This document shows positions 33,256 through 45,317 of a stretch of DNA of 64,000 bases, in pieces. Position numbers and translations under genes: made by a program. Numbering within the stretch: the first letter of the stretch is position 1; every line of letters starts with the position of its first letter. A model generated the notes under the pieces. That model had not been told where the DNA came from, made no database searches, and worked only from the letters and a program-made list of their open reading frames with translations. The stretch lies in the NCBI RefSeq assembly GCF_010093815.1, contig NW_022985549.1, forward strand, positions 2,195,494-2,259,493, read 5' to 3'. This stretch comes from Pseudovirgaria hyperparasitica. Lineage: Eukaryota; Ascomycota; Dothideomycetes; Acrospermales; Acrospermaceae.

Positions 33256-34497
33256 TCACCTGGACCCTTCCGATACCAAATCGATCACCTCGTCTGGCCA
33301 CAATCTCCTCGCCAGTTCCTGCACTAACTGTAGCTTTTTCCATTGACCTTCCTCAGTCATCATGCCGCCGGCACTCGAGCTCGCAAAACCACACTGAGGA
33401 CTGATGCCGATCTGCTCCCTCAGGACCTCCTCTTCAGTTCTCCCCTGCGCCTCCGCTATGGTCGCCGCAGCACCCCTAACTCTCTTCTCCAGCTCCTCAA
33501 TGTTCTCAAGAGTATCTGTCTTCGTCGATACCACACCAAGCACAACATTCTTACCCCTTGGCACATATCTCAACGGCTCAAAGCCGCCTGCCCTCTCAGT
33601 ATCATACTCCAAATACAGCGTCTCATACCGCATCTCCACAAACAACGCTTTCGCAATGACCTCATAGCTTCCCTCCGTCATATGCCCACCCCCCGGCGTG
33701 TTTCCTCTACACAAATGCATCCCAACATGCAAATCCGCCGGCAGATCCCTCAAATATTCATTCGCAGCCCACACATACAACCCCAACAGACCCTCCGCAT
33801 CAAACCCATCGCTCTCCATCGCCCCCCGCAACCCCTCGTCCACAAAAAATGTCAACTGCGGATCATCAATCTGCAAATGCCGCAGCCCAGCATCATACAA
33901 CACCCGAATCTCCTCCCGCCACGCCGCCGCCAAATCCGCAAGATATGCCTTGCTCGACGTATACCCAGACTCCGCCGTCCACGCGCGCCCCTCCGCAAGC
34001 AGGAAATGCTCGCGTGTGAGCGCCGGAATACTCATCTTCACCTGGCCCTGCAATCGCGCTGCTTCCTCGGGACTGTGCGCCAGCTCGGCGAGCGCTGTCT
34101 TGATGCCCTCCCACTCGTCCAGATACGCCGGTTTCGTCCAACGGATCTTGCTCGTTGCGATGTAGCATGTGAACTCCTTGATGCCGAATTTCTGCATCAG
34201 GGGTAGGGTTGGGTGGCCTTTGCGGAAAGCGTGTTGGGCGGAGAGGTCGGTGGGGACTGGGAGGGTGGTTGGGGTCAGGCCTGAGAGGGATTCGAAGAGG
34301 CCGTCCCAGAAAACTGTGCGTGGGAATTCGCCGTTGGATAGGGGGCTGAAGGAGAAGGAGAGCTGGCTTGCGAGAGCGGATCTGATGGAGGAGTGTATGA
34401 GTTGGGGGAGGTCCGGGGAGTTTGTTTTGCGGGCGTCAGTAAGGGCGGTCGGGCGGATGAGAGAACCAATCTGGGAGGCACGGAAGGGAGGAGGCAT
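33256..34497 (-). CDS. MetE-like protein (UROD/MetE superfamily, C-terminal domain only)
   Basis: Resembles the catalytic C-terminal half of cobalamin-independent methionine synthase as a stand-alone protein. Single exon, 413 aa. Begins FRASQIGSLIRP (the substrate-site start of the family). It contains SNGEFPRTVFWDG, LRHLQIDDPQLTFF, the probable zinc site GMHLCRGN (His-x-Cys) and VLGVVSTKTD. ISPQCGFASSSAG carries the third zinc ligand. The roughly 350-residue N-terminal folate-binding half of true MetE is absent. Fungal proteins of this size are often annotated as vitamin-B12-independent methionine synthases, but methyl donor and acceptor are unknown. A thiol methyl- or alkyl-transfer role is inferred from the zinc motif. 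Its N-terminal coding is GC-rich. Confidence 0.88.
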   Translation of the reverse strand: MPPPFRASQIGSLIRPTALTDARKTNSPDLPQLIHSSIRSALASQLSFSFSPLSNGEFPRTVFWDGLFESLSGLTPTTLPVPTDLSAQHAFRKGHPTLPLMQKFGIKEFTCYIATSKIRWTKPAYLDEWEGIKTALAELAHSPEEAARLQGQVKMSIPALTREHFLLAEGRAWTAESGYTSSKAYLADLAAAWREEIRVLYDAGLRHLQIDDPQLTFFVDEGLRGAMESDGFDAEGLLGLYVWAANEYLRDLPADLHVGMHLCRGNTPGGGHMTEGSYEVIAKALFVEMRYETLYLEYDTERAGGFEPLRYVPRGKNVVLGVVSTKTDTLENIEELEKRVRGAAATIAEAQGRTEEEVLREQIGISPQCGFASSSAGGMMTEEGQWKKLQLVQELARRLWPDEVIDLVSEGSR

Positions 34498-35209
34498 CTT
34501 GGAGTTGTAGTGGTTGATGAATTACAGTGTATGGATAGATGGCAGAGTGTGATTCTTGGAAGATTAGAAGAGGATAGTGCAATTGTGTTGTGGCATATAG
34601 TTCCTCAACGTAAAGCTGATCACTAGAACATGTAGGCAAGACTCATTTTTGACGTACACATCTCCCTGACGTTCATATACACGAGCACTCGTGACTCACT
34701 GACTACCACCGTGACATATATCATCTTCAATAGTGATGCTACGTAACGGACGTTGCCAGTAGGTAGCATCGATCCCCACTCTCCGAGGCGTGTACCACTC
34801 GGAGATGTCCCATGTGTCGCTTTTTCGGACTTCAATCAGCGCGATGGAAAGCGAAGGATGAAGACCATTGTGTCTCGAACGGGTCGGCAATAAACTAGCG
34901 GGAATGGACGCCTGAGGTTTGGAGGAAATCCACTCGCTATTCCCGATTGTTTCCGGATCGATGTACGAGTCAACACGATCCATTCGTCGTAACGCAAGGC
35001 TGCGCATGATATGAAGAAATCAAATGCCTCGTTCGTAGAGCGGTGCTTCGCCATCATACCAAAAAGTCTGCGTCAGGTTACCTCGCCTACCTAAGTATGG
35101 CGGGACACCGATGAGGACTACTATAGTGACAATAAATCAATACAGCTGAGCACCTTCAGAGGAGTTCCCGAGTTGACTATCACGGTGATGTACATATGAT
35201 TGATTGCTC
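34498..35209. other. intergenic region with one doubtful minus-strand frame
   Basis: Promoter of the MetE-like gene and 3' flank of the P450. The frame 34696-35007 (minus, 103 aa) has somewhat protein-like composition, but it overlaps other frames and resembles no family known to me, so it is not called. Confidence 0.4.
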
Positions 35210-36883
35210 TCAAGCCCGCTCAACCTTCAACATCAGTTTCTTCCCCCTCGGCCCTCCAAAGAATCCATCCCCTTGAGTCATGTCCCCAGCCTCATAGATC
35301 TCGGTCCGAAAATTGGTATACAACGCCGCAACGATATGTTTCATAGCTAGCATCATCAGCATACAAAAAACATATACTCGCCCACAGTAATCATCACTCC
35401 ACTCACAGAACATAGCAATGTTGCTTCCAATACACATTCGCCCACCACTTGAAAACGCCCAAAACCACCGTCTCATATCAGCAAGTTGCGTAGGCGATGC
35501 GTTTAGCCAGCGCTCTGGTCGCCACGTTTCTGGGTCTGGAAAGACGTCTGCATTGCGGTGTAGACAGTAGGCATAGCTCTGCACGCGCGTCCCGGCAGGA
35601 ATATTTTTGTAGCCAGCAAGCGTGCAAGCTGGAGATGGCGTCACACGTGGTTGGGCACCCGGTACGGAGGGCCATCGACGCAGAGTCTCGTGGATGATAG
35701 CGTCAAGCATAGGAAGAGCATCGAGGGCTTTAGGATCCGGAGGTTTGACAGTCGATATGGGGACTGAGAATGTGAATGTGAGTGAATTTGGGAGAGATAA
35801 TAGTTCGGCCCTCAGTCTGGATTGTAGCTCGAGGTTCTGTGAGAGCTCATAGAAGAGGTAGGTCAGTGTGTCGCCAGAAGTTTCGTGGGCAGCAGCTAAG
35901 TGATCGAGCATGTCGCTCGCGACGACGATTCGTTTGTCGTCAGTGAGTCGAGACCTCTTGTCCTGCGGGAGAGACAATTCACTGATTTTCTGCCGCAGAG
36001 TTTCGTAGACGACTGGTCGATCTTCATCTTCGATCCCACCTTGTATTGCATTCAAAATGGTCTCTTCAGCTCTGTCCAGCAATCCCAAATTCCAGTCTTC
36101 GATAGCCTTGATTGCAACGCTCGAAGAATTGTCCAACCCCTTAAGACTGAAACGTTCAATCCAGAAATTGATCCTTGGTATCTCAGTGGTCCAGAAGATT
36201 GTCGAACGTGGGCGAAAGAAGTTATCTAAAAACGAGTCGCGCTTCTCGACGTCCTGGATGAGGTTGCTGCCGGTCTTCGAGCCATATTGATATCCCATGA
36301 ACATGTCCATGGCAGAGGCGAAGTTGAGGGGATACACATCTAGCGGAACCCTCTCATCCGCATGTTTCGACCAAAGTGGCAGAAGCCTATCAAACAAGAC
36401 ATGCTTAGCATGGTTACGAAAATTTGGCGAGGCCAGGACCGTAGACTTGGAATACACATGGCTTAGCATGCGCTTTCGAACGGCATGTGGTTTGCTGTGT
36501 TTCATCGTGAACATTGTATCGACGCCATAGTTGGAAAACCTGTTGAAGTACCAGTCAGGCTTATCAAAGCCAGCACCATAGATTGTCTTTATACCTCCCT
36601 CGTAGCAATTAACACTAAGTTCTGTTGGCCCTATACGGACAATCGATCCTTTGGTCTGATGCAGAGTCCAGACCGTCGTGTTTTCGAGTTCGTAAAGCTT
36701 GATATACCAACTCCATAGCGGGCAGAAAGGAGATGACCAGTGAGCTGCTGGTATCCTTGCGAGTGGAGAGATAAAACCTGGATGGACTATGAACTTGTAG
36801 ACGAGGAAAGAGACGAGGGCACAAGTGATGAGATAGCTCAGGCGAACAGAATGATCGCTCAACATGCTCAACAAGATTTGCAT
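35210..36883 (-). CDS. cytochrome P450 monooxygenase
   Basis: A microsomal heme-thiolate oxygenase of unassigned CYP family. Two exons (36883-35407 and 35346-35210) give 537 aa. An N-terminal membrane anchor (LSYLITCALVSFLVYKFIV) and a Pro-hinge (ARIPAAHW) come first. The I-helix oxygen motif is in AAHETSGDTLTY. The K-helix ExxR is in HETLRRWPS, and the PERF-like motif is WRPERWL. The heme loop is FSSGGRMCIGSN with the axial Cys. The 60-nt intron has a length divisible by three and no stop. Removing it restores SNIAMFSMKHIVAALY, the usual sequence after the heme loop. Start chosen at MQILLSML, which directly precedes the anchor; upstream in-frame ATGs up to 37012 give an unlikely extension. 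Confidence 0.93.
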   Translation of the reverse strand: MQILLSMLSDHSVRLSYLITCALVSFLVYKFIVHPGFISPLARIPAAHWSSPFCPLWSWYIKLYELENTTVWTLHQTKGSIVRIGPTELSVNCYEGGIKTIYGAGFDKPDWYFNRFSNYGVDTMFTMKHSKPHAVRKRMLSHVYSKSTVLASPNFRNHAKHVLFDRLLPLWSKHADERVPLDVYPLNFASAMDMFMGYQYGSKTGSNLIQDVEKRDSFLDNFFRPRSTIFWTTEIPRINFWIERFSLKGLDNSSSVAIKAIEDWNLGLLDRAEETILNAIQGGIEDEDRPVVYETLRQKISELSLPQDKRSRLTDDKRIVVASDMLDHLAAAHETSGDTLTYLFYELSQNLELQSRLRAELLSLPNSLTFTFSVPISTVKPPDPKALDALPMLDAIIHETLRRWPSVPGAQPRVTPSPACTLAGYKNIPAGTRVQSYAYCLHRNADVFPDPETWRPERWLNASPTQLADMRRWFWAFSSGGRMCIGSNIAMFCEWSDDYCGRVYVFCMLMMLAMKHIVAALYTNFRTEIYEAGDMTQGDGFFGGPRGKKLMLKVERA

Positions 36884-37818
36884 TGAAACGCCAGCCTGGT
36901 GTTGACATTGTTTGACCCCGCAGTGGTACTTATACATTACACTGGCTGACGGGCTTATTACGCAGGCCTTGAATGAGCTTTTGGCTGCAGCTCTTTGCCC
37001 TATCGCATGCACTTGTGGGTAACATATCTAACGCTTGTTCTATACACATGTTACCAGTCTTTGTCTGCTAGAGCCGTAAGGATCAAACAGCCGAACTATA
37101 GGTAAACTACTGTGGACGTTATGCGAAGGCTCTTCCGTGGTCGGCGCTCGTCTTATCTTTATACCAAACCGTTGATGGTGATTGAATGTGCACATGACGC
37201 TCCAAAATGCCTCAGCAGAGTACACTTAAGGTTGAGTACAACACCAGCGTCGTGCTTTGCTCACGGGCTGTAGCCGATAGATTGTCATGTTTTAGACAAC
37301 CAGAACGAGGCCAGCAAAAGAACCCAAGCTATCTAGCAATACCTGAAGCAGTGTAAATCGGTCCTTATCGGGACGGCATCTCCGAACACTTCTGTCTGCA
37401 TATAATCGGCACTCTGCCTATGAGCAGTGATAAATACTCGAGATCCTTAATGTGGTCTCGAGTGAAAATGAACGCATTCCCAAAATAGGGAGATGTCAGA
37501 TCTGAGGCTGTGTGATGTTTGTTCCATGCATTGCTTCGCCTGCAACTGCTAAGCGTCTAGATACAGACATCAAAGAAGACGCCATAAATTCCCCAAACCG
37601 CGCTCTAAGGGTTGCATTGCTGTGCTTAAGATTCAAGGCTTGATATTTGCCCCTTCGACCTGATGCCTCAGTTCCAAAGATTTCTTCGACCGTTGCAGTA
37701 AGCTCCGTTGACCATAAACTTATGCTGGTCATTTTGTTTGCATCTTGACGTCCTTAGCGCTATGGCAAGAACTGTTTACGACCCCATACCACCAAGACAG
37801 ATGAATTGCTCAGTTCTT
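36884..37818. other. intergenic region
   Basis: Promoter of the P450 and 3' flank of the kinase gene. The open frame 37496-37732 (minus) has no recognisable content. No repeat is seen. Confidence 0.5.
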
Positions 37819-40012
37819 TTAAGTCTGCCTGTCACCAAGGGCCCCTTCAAATGCTGGGTCTCTGACACTACCACCGGCATCTCCTAGCCCGGCTACTGGT
37901 CGGTTGTAGGACCACCCTGCGAACTGCTGTTGCATGGTTTGCGACAGCATGGGACCATCAACATATGAATCGGTGGGCGCCTCTGACGTGAATTCACGGT
38001 CAAAGTTTGCGGTATCACGTTGATCGACCTTTACGCGCATTAACTTCTGTGCAACTCGCATGGCAATTTGCGACGACTTACGACACTAGGTTTGAAACTG
38101 GGCTCATATTTACGATCTAGAAGTTTTCTCCAGTCAATGCTGTGAAAGAAGTAGTGAGCCTTGATCTCAGCTGCGCCCTTTGCTCCTAACCGCTTCTCAG
38201 CATTACGGTTGAGCAAACCTTCTAATAGGTTGCGTGCTGCAGGGGGCACGATCTCAGGTCCTGGGAAATGCAGAGGCTCTGTCAGGATCTTGCGGTACAT
38301 GTCGTTGGTGTTTTCGTCGTAAAATGGTGGCAGACCAGTCAACATTTCATACAAGAGAACGCCGAGGGTCCACCAATCTACAGTTTTGGTGTACCCAGCT
38401 CCGGTCAGTAACTCTGGGGCAAGATATTCGGGGGTACCACAGAATGCTAAGCCATATTAGAAAGTGGCCACACATCATTCGATAGACTTACTGTTCGTCC
38501 TGTCCTCGTCCTTCATGTCGAGCTTGCACAGTCCGAAATCGCAGAGTGCAATATGCCCCGTGTAGTCAAGTAGGATGTTTTCTGGTTTCAGGTCTCGATA
38601 GATTACATTGAAGCCATGTAGACACTCAAGCGCGCATAGAAGCTCGGCGGCGTAGAAGCGTGCGCGATTGATGTCGAATCGTTGTTCTTTTTGCAGGTGG
38701 TGGAACAGCTCGCCACCGTTCACGAAAGCCAGAACCAGGTACAGCTTCTCTGGCGACTGAAAGGAGAATTTCAGCGGGACAATAAACGGATTGTTTATCT
38801 GTGCAAGTACAGAACGCTCTGCTAGAGTATGAGCGACCTCTGACCTAGAGATAATATGTGCTTTTCGAATGGTCTTAAGAGCGTATATCCGGTGTGTATC
38901 CTTCTTCCTGTGTTTATCTTGTTAAGCGAGTTTCCATAGAGGAGTCGTTTAACAATGACTTACTGCACTTGCATGACTTTTCCAAAGCTACCCTTGCCAA
39001 CGACCTTCAGAAGCTCAAAGTCCTCAATCTTGAGTGAGCGTTGGCGGCTCTCAACAAATTGAACACCAATTTTTACTGAGCCTGTTCCGTATTGTACCTC
39101 TAGCCAATCTGCGCCACTTTGACCCAGTTGGCGATCTGATTCGCCAGCAGCAGCTTTGTCCTTCTTACTTGCTTTAGGGTCCTCTTGTGAAATACGCACT
39201 TCCTCGAATCGCGGCGTCACTTTGCAGGTGCCAATGAAGATGTCTTCGTTTCGCCCTGCATTTGGCGGTGCGTTTGGATTGCGAATGTAAAGTGATACTG
39301 AGACATCGGTCGTTCTCGAGACATCGAACTTGTACTGTGTATTGTCGCCAGCCCAGATTGGATTTTCCGGTGTGCCTGACACTGCATTGACGAAAACTTG
39401 CTGTTTGTCAAAGTCTACCAGCGCGTATGGGAGATGTTTTGAAGAATATCGGCCGTGAATTGTAGGGGCGGCATTGATGCTCCCAGCAGCAGATTGAGGT
39501 CTACCTGACGCGGTGTAGGATCCAGCCACAGCGCTTTGGTTTCGAGAAGCGTTTGGGCGGGCAGAGCCGGCTACGGAGAACCCACCGCCAGTTGACAGTG
39601 ATCCTTGGTGATGACTCTGTCCAAATGCCTGCTCTGCGCCAGGGGGGAGGGAAAAGCTCTTTCCCTCATGCATTGTAACTATGAGAATACCGGGTTTGAG
39701 AGGGGCGGGAGCCGGGGTCGCAATCGCCTCGGATGCAGCTGCAATATATCAGCTCCTGTTCATGATTATAGATTTGTATACGCACCGATGCCATTTGCAT
39801 CTTTCTCTGTCGAGGTCTTGGGCGTTGAGCCGTCAGATGATTTTGCATTCTTCTCGTCAACTATAGTAGACGTCGATGACGAGCGACTGAATGTATTCGC
39901 TAGAGGAGCCAAGTGGGTCTCCTTCAGCTCTGTAATGATGATTAGCATTGCTCCAGACAGACGGTATGATCTTGGACATACTTTTGGTAACACTTGGAAG
40001 CTTCCACGACAT
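37819..40012 (-). CDS. ypkA: AGC protein kinase, Ypk/SGK type
   Basis: A serine/threonine kinase of the TORC2-PDK1-Ypk pathway controlling membrane lipids, polarity and actin. Six exons: 40012-39982, 39929-39786, 39738-38964, 38907-38492, 38446-38082 and 38028-37819, giving 646 aa. The N-terminus MSWKLPSVTKKLKETHLAPL matches the conserved start of fungal YpkA/Gad8. A C2-like region follows (residues about 110-250). The kinase domain has GKGSFGKV, the catalytic loop IYRDLKPENILL and DFGLCKL. The activation loop is NTFCGTPEYLAPE (PDK1 site at Thr456). The C-terminal extension has the hydrophobic motif FAGWSYN. The acceptor of the last intron is ambiguous: cacag at 38047 would add six residues but leave a 35-nt intron. 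Confidence 0.95.
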
Positions 40013-40750
40013 ACTGAGAAGCTATTTGAGCCAGCGAAATAGCAATATGGGGGTGTGTGTGGTATATCGTTCGACGATCGAGGAAGGAGGTGAAGTGCAC
40101 GGGTTCCCCCTCTTTCGACCTGGCACAGTAGAAGGGACGACGCAAGTGCGGGCAAGGGACAGAGCGGATGCTGTGCAAAGAGAGGAGGGAGTAGGTTGCG
40201 AGAGGATACAGGCGACAGTAAGGAGAAGAATGAATTGTCTGAAGAATAGTACTGGTCGGTCTGTAAGACACACAGTACACGGGAAAGCGTGGAAGTGGAT
40301 TTGGGCTTTGGGCTTTGGGCCTTTCGGTCTTATGTGATAACTAACGTTCCTTAGATGGGCGAAATGAGGGCGCCGCCAAGACCGACTGAGCCACGCCGCG
40401 CGCCACTTCCCCGCGGTCAAGCTTGATAGGCAGCACTTGTGGACGTGAAAACGAACTCTTGACCCCCTTTGAGGCGGACTGGCGCGTTGTTTCATCAAAT
40501 TTCCATCAGAGTTCATCGTCATTCATCTTCAATGGGACCCAGTTACTGCCATTAAGCTCTTGCACAGCACTCGTTGTCCCCCTCTCTCACTGCTCGCGTC
40601 TCAGTCACTACCGAAGTGAACTCGTGTACACAGCCACCTCCGACCGCCTAGAGCTGTGGCGCGCGATCGCGGCAACGCGCCGACCTCACCACAATCAGAT
40701 TACGCAACGTCCTGGTCTGAATACGTGGCAGACTTGATGAGCGCATCGCA
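40013..40750. other. divergent promoter of ypkA and ada2
   Basis: 738 bp between two divergent start codons, with no CDS recognised. A short GGGCTTT tandem (three copies) lies near 40302-40323. A long C/T-rich stretch precedes ada2. Confidence 0.5.
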
Positions 40751-42370
40751 ATGGTCGCTATAACGAAGAAGACGGGTGCGCGAGGTACCAGCGGGGGGTT
40801 CAAGTTCATCTGCGATGTCTGTTCGGCCGATATCACGTCAACAGTGCGTACTCTTTCCGCCCTTGTGAAGTGAATGCTAATGCACACGTTTTAGGTGCGC
40901 ATTGCCTGCGATACCCTATGTGAAAACTTCCACCTCTGTGTACCCTGCTTTTCCGAGGGCAAGACGACACATAATCATGATCCACAAACCCACAAGTTCA
41001 AAGTTCAAGAACAACATTCTATACCCATCTACACTGAAGATTGGGGTGCGGATGAAGAGCTAGCACTCCTCGAAGGCGCAGAAACGTACGGTCTAGGCTC
41101 CTGGGCCGACATCGCTGATCATATTGGTGGCTATCGTACGAAAGACGAGGTCCGGGATCATTATCTTGAGACGTACATCAACAGCTCGAAATTTCCTCTA
41201 CCCGAGCACGCGGACATCAACGACAAGGAGCTGAGCACAAGGATACCTAGAGAAGAGTTTCAGGCGCGAAAGAAACGGAGGATAGAGGAGAGGAAGGAAG
41301 AAGCCAAGAATGCACCACCTGCCACCCCAAAGCAGAAGCCCACCGCCAGTGTGCCGTCGTGCCATGAGGTCCAAGGTTACATGCCCGGTCGACTCGAATT
41401 CGAAACAGAATATTTCAATGAGGCCGAAGAAGCGGTCCAGCACATGCAATTTGAACCAGGAGACGGCCTCAACGAACATGGCCAAGAAGAACCAGAGATG
41501 CACCTCAAGATGACAGTCATGGACATCTACAATTCACGTCTTACCGCACGTGTTGAGAGAAAGAAGATAATTTTCGAACACAAGCTATTGGAATATCGAA
41601 AAAATCAAGCCCAAGATAAGAAGAGAACGAAGGAGCAAAAGGATCTCATGAATAAAGCGAAACCATTTGCACGGATGATGAAGCATGAGGACTTTGAGGA
41701 ATTCTGCCAAGGCTTAGAATATGAGCATGATCTCCGCCTAGCAATCACACAGCTCCAGGAGTGGCGTTCAGTTCAGATCGGCGAGCTGAGAGCTGGTGAA
41801 AAATACGAACACGAGAAGTTCCAGCGTCAGTCACGACCTCCAGCTGTAGGACAATTTGATCGTATGGCGACAAACCGGAACGCTAAGCCAGCTGCTCAAA
41901 CTGCAGAGGGGCCCACGGCGAACAGCCTCACCGCCCCAAACCTCGAAATTCCCTTCCGGTCTTCGACGAACGGAGTCATCACACCTCCGACATCGGTATC
42001 CTCGAATGGCAACACGGTCAACGGCACATCACTCCACACCAACGGCGTTCCTACGCCGCAGGCTGCAAATATCGCCAGCAAACCCAAATTCTCTGTTCAG
42101 CCTCTTCCGAATACTGTTCCACTGAAGTTCGAGAAGGTAGCCGCTCCTGACCTACAACTGCTGACCGAGGAAGAGCGCGAGCTCTGTAGTGCATTGCGCA
42201 TCATGCCAAAACCCTACATGGCTATCAAAGAGAACATGTTCAAAGAAGCGCTCAAATCCGGTGGTATGCTAAAGAAGAAAACAGCAAAAGAGATCAGTAA
42301 GATAGACGCCGCCAAAGTAGGCAAGCTATTTGACTTTTTCGTACATAGCGGATGGATAGGCAAGGCTTGA
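40751..42370 (+). CDS. ADA2: SAGA complex transcriptional adaptor Ada2
   Basis: A subunit of the SAGA histone acetyltransferase module that stimulates Gcn5, in the nucleus. Two exons (40751-40843 and 40895-42370) give 522 aa. An N-terminal ZZ zinc finger spans residues 18-60 ([19 protein letters not shown] and HNHDPQTH). A SANT/Myb domain follows near residues 75-125 ([21 protein letters not shown] and [15 protein letters not shown]). A central coiled, basic region has [19 protein letters not shown]. The C-terminal SWIRM domain is near 435-522 ([21 protein letters not shown] and the end [11 protein letters not shown]). Domain order and length fit fungal Ada2. The 51-nt intron splits the ZZ finger. 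Confidence 0.96.
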
Positions 42371-43158
42371 TCATTCCCGCACTGTCAATTAACATTCAAT
42401 CGGAGTTTGCGTGGCGTTGTCTGTATACCCTGCAGTCATTGGCTGCCGGATGGAGTTCTGCTTCTATGGGAAAGTAGATGGTTGGCCATTGTGTTGTTCA
42501 TCTATTACATCCAGAAAAATGGGAAGACACGACGTCGTATCCTGTCGAATGGTTGAAGCGAAAACTTTCAGGTTGTCCTATGGTTCTTTGACCAACATCA
42601 CTACTATGCCCTGTAATGAATTAATGAATGGATGAATGATAGGCAGTGGTGGGGCTGTTAATGTTGTGAGAGTCGGACATGCAGTATTCCTGGCATTGTC
42701 CAATGATTGAGCACCATCACAGACGCCCCGCCTGGACGCGGGGCAGCAGTTGCATCACCAACAAAACAGTCGGTGTCAATCGGTTCCCCACCATCATCAC
42801 AACATTTTCCGACTCATCCTCCTTGGAAAGATCGTTTTAACCATCTCATACCTCGAGTCCAAATCACTGATCCAAGTTTTACTTTACTTTTCAATTGGTA
42901 AGTACTTCTGGAAGACATTTTGTCCAACATCTGGATGACTGCGGCGTCAAGCTCTATCAAAGCATTAGCGCCACCCATATAACACGAATATACAATTCTC
43001 CGTATGGATGAGCCACTGTGTTGCGCACTCACCCTCCAAGATAGACAGCTTGTGAGAGGGGCTGGATATCGTATTGTCATTAAATGGCCCGATTCTAACT
43101 CCATTCTATACCAATATGTATGAAAAATGGCTAACAAGCCTTCATTCACAGATTCAAG
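42371..43158. other. intergenic region with probable 5'-UTR of the isomerase gene
   Basis: 3' flank of ada2 and upstream region of the isomerase. A strong donor and acceptor pair suggests a leader intron (separate entry). No CDS. Confidence 0.5.
42898..43151 (+). other. probable 5'-UTR intron of glucose-6-phosphate isomerase
   Basis: A canonical donor GTAAGT at 42898, a GCTAAC branch point at 43130-43135 and a CACAG acceptor ending at 43151, seven bases before the ATG. At 254 nt it is much longer than the coding introns. Leader introns are common in highly expressed fungal glycolytic genes. Inferred from splice signals only. Confidence 0.5.
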
Positions 43159-44966
<1,808 letters not shown>

Positions 44967-45317
44967 ATGAGAGCTTATCGAGTAGTTATGACAGGGCTTG
45001 ACCCTCGTGAAGTGAGAAGCCACGAATGAAAAGCATATATATTCGAAATATCATGACTCGGAATGCCTTTCTAGCTATCTGTACCGTAGATAGCCTCCAA
45101 TATAGACTTGGTTCAAAGCAATGGAGATTGCTATGAGTATTCCTGTGTACCTCCAATCTCTAGGCGCTACCTAAAGTAGCACTCTAACCTTGTTCTATAT
45201 GTTTAATCTTAGAAATTATCTAGTCTTAAATCGCGGCCCTCGGCGTGTGGCCAGCTGTATCCTCCGTAGGATGGCTCGTTCGCAGTCTAATATCTATCAT
45301 GTCTCAAAGGACATGTT
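44967..45317. other. convergent intergenic region
   Basis: 3' flanks of the isomerase and of the MFS transporter. No other feature is seen. Confidence 0.5.

Noticed and set aside
33343-34206. 287-aa plus-strand open frame
   Set aside because: Antisense to the MetE-like gene; Arg/His/Leu-rich composition typical of a shadow frame.
34696-35007. 103-aa minus-strand open frame between the MetE-like gene and the P450
   Set aside because: Somewhat protein-like but short, with no family resemblance and no splice-supported extension. Left as doubtful.
33256-36883. Secondary-metabolite cluster
   Set aside because: No polyketide synthase, peptide synthetase, terpene cyclase or prenyltransferase is in the window. 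A P450 and a MetE-like protein are not enough.
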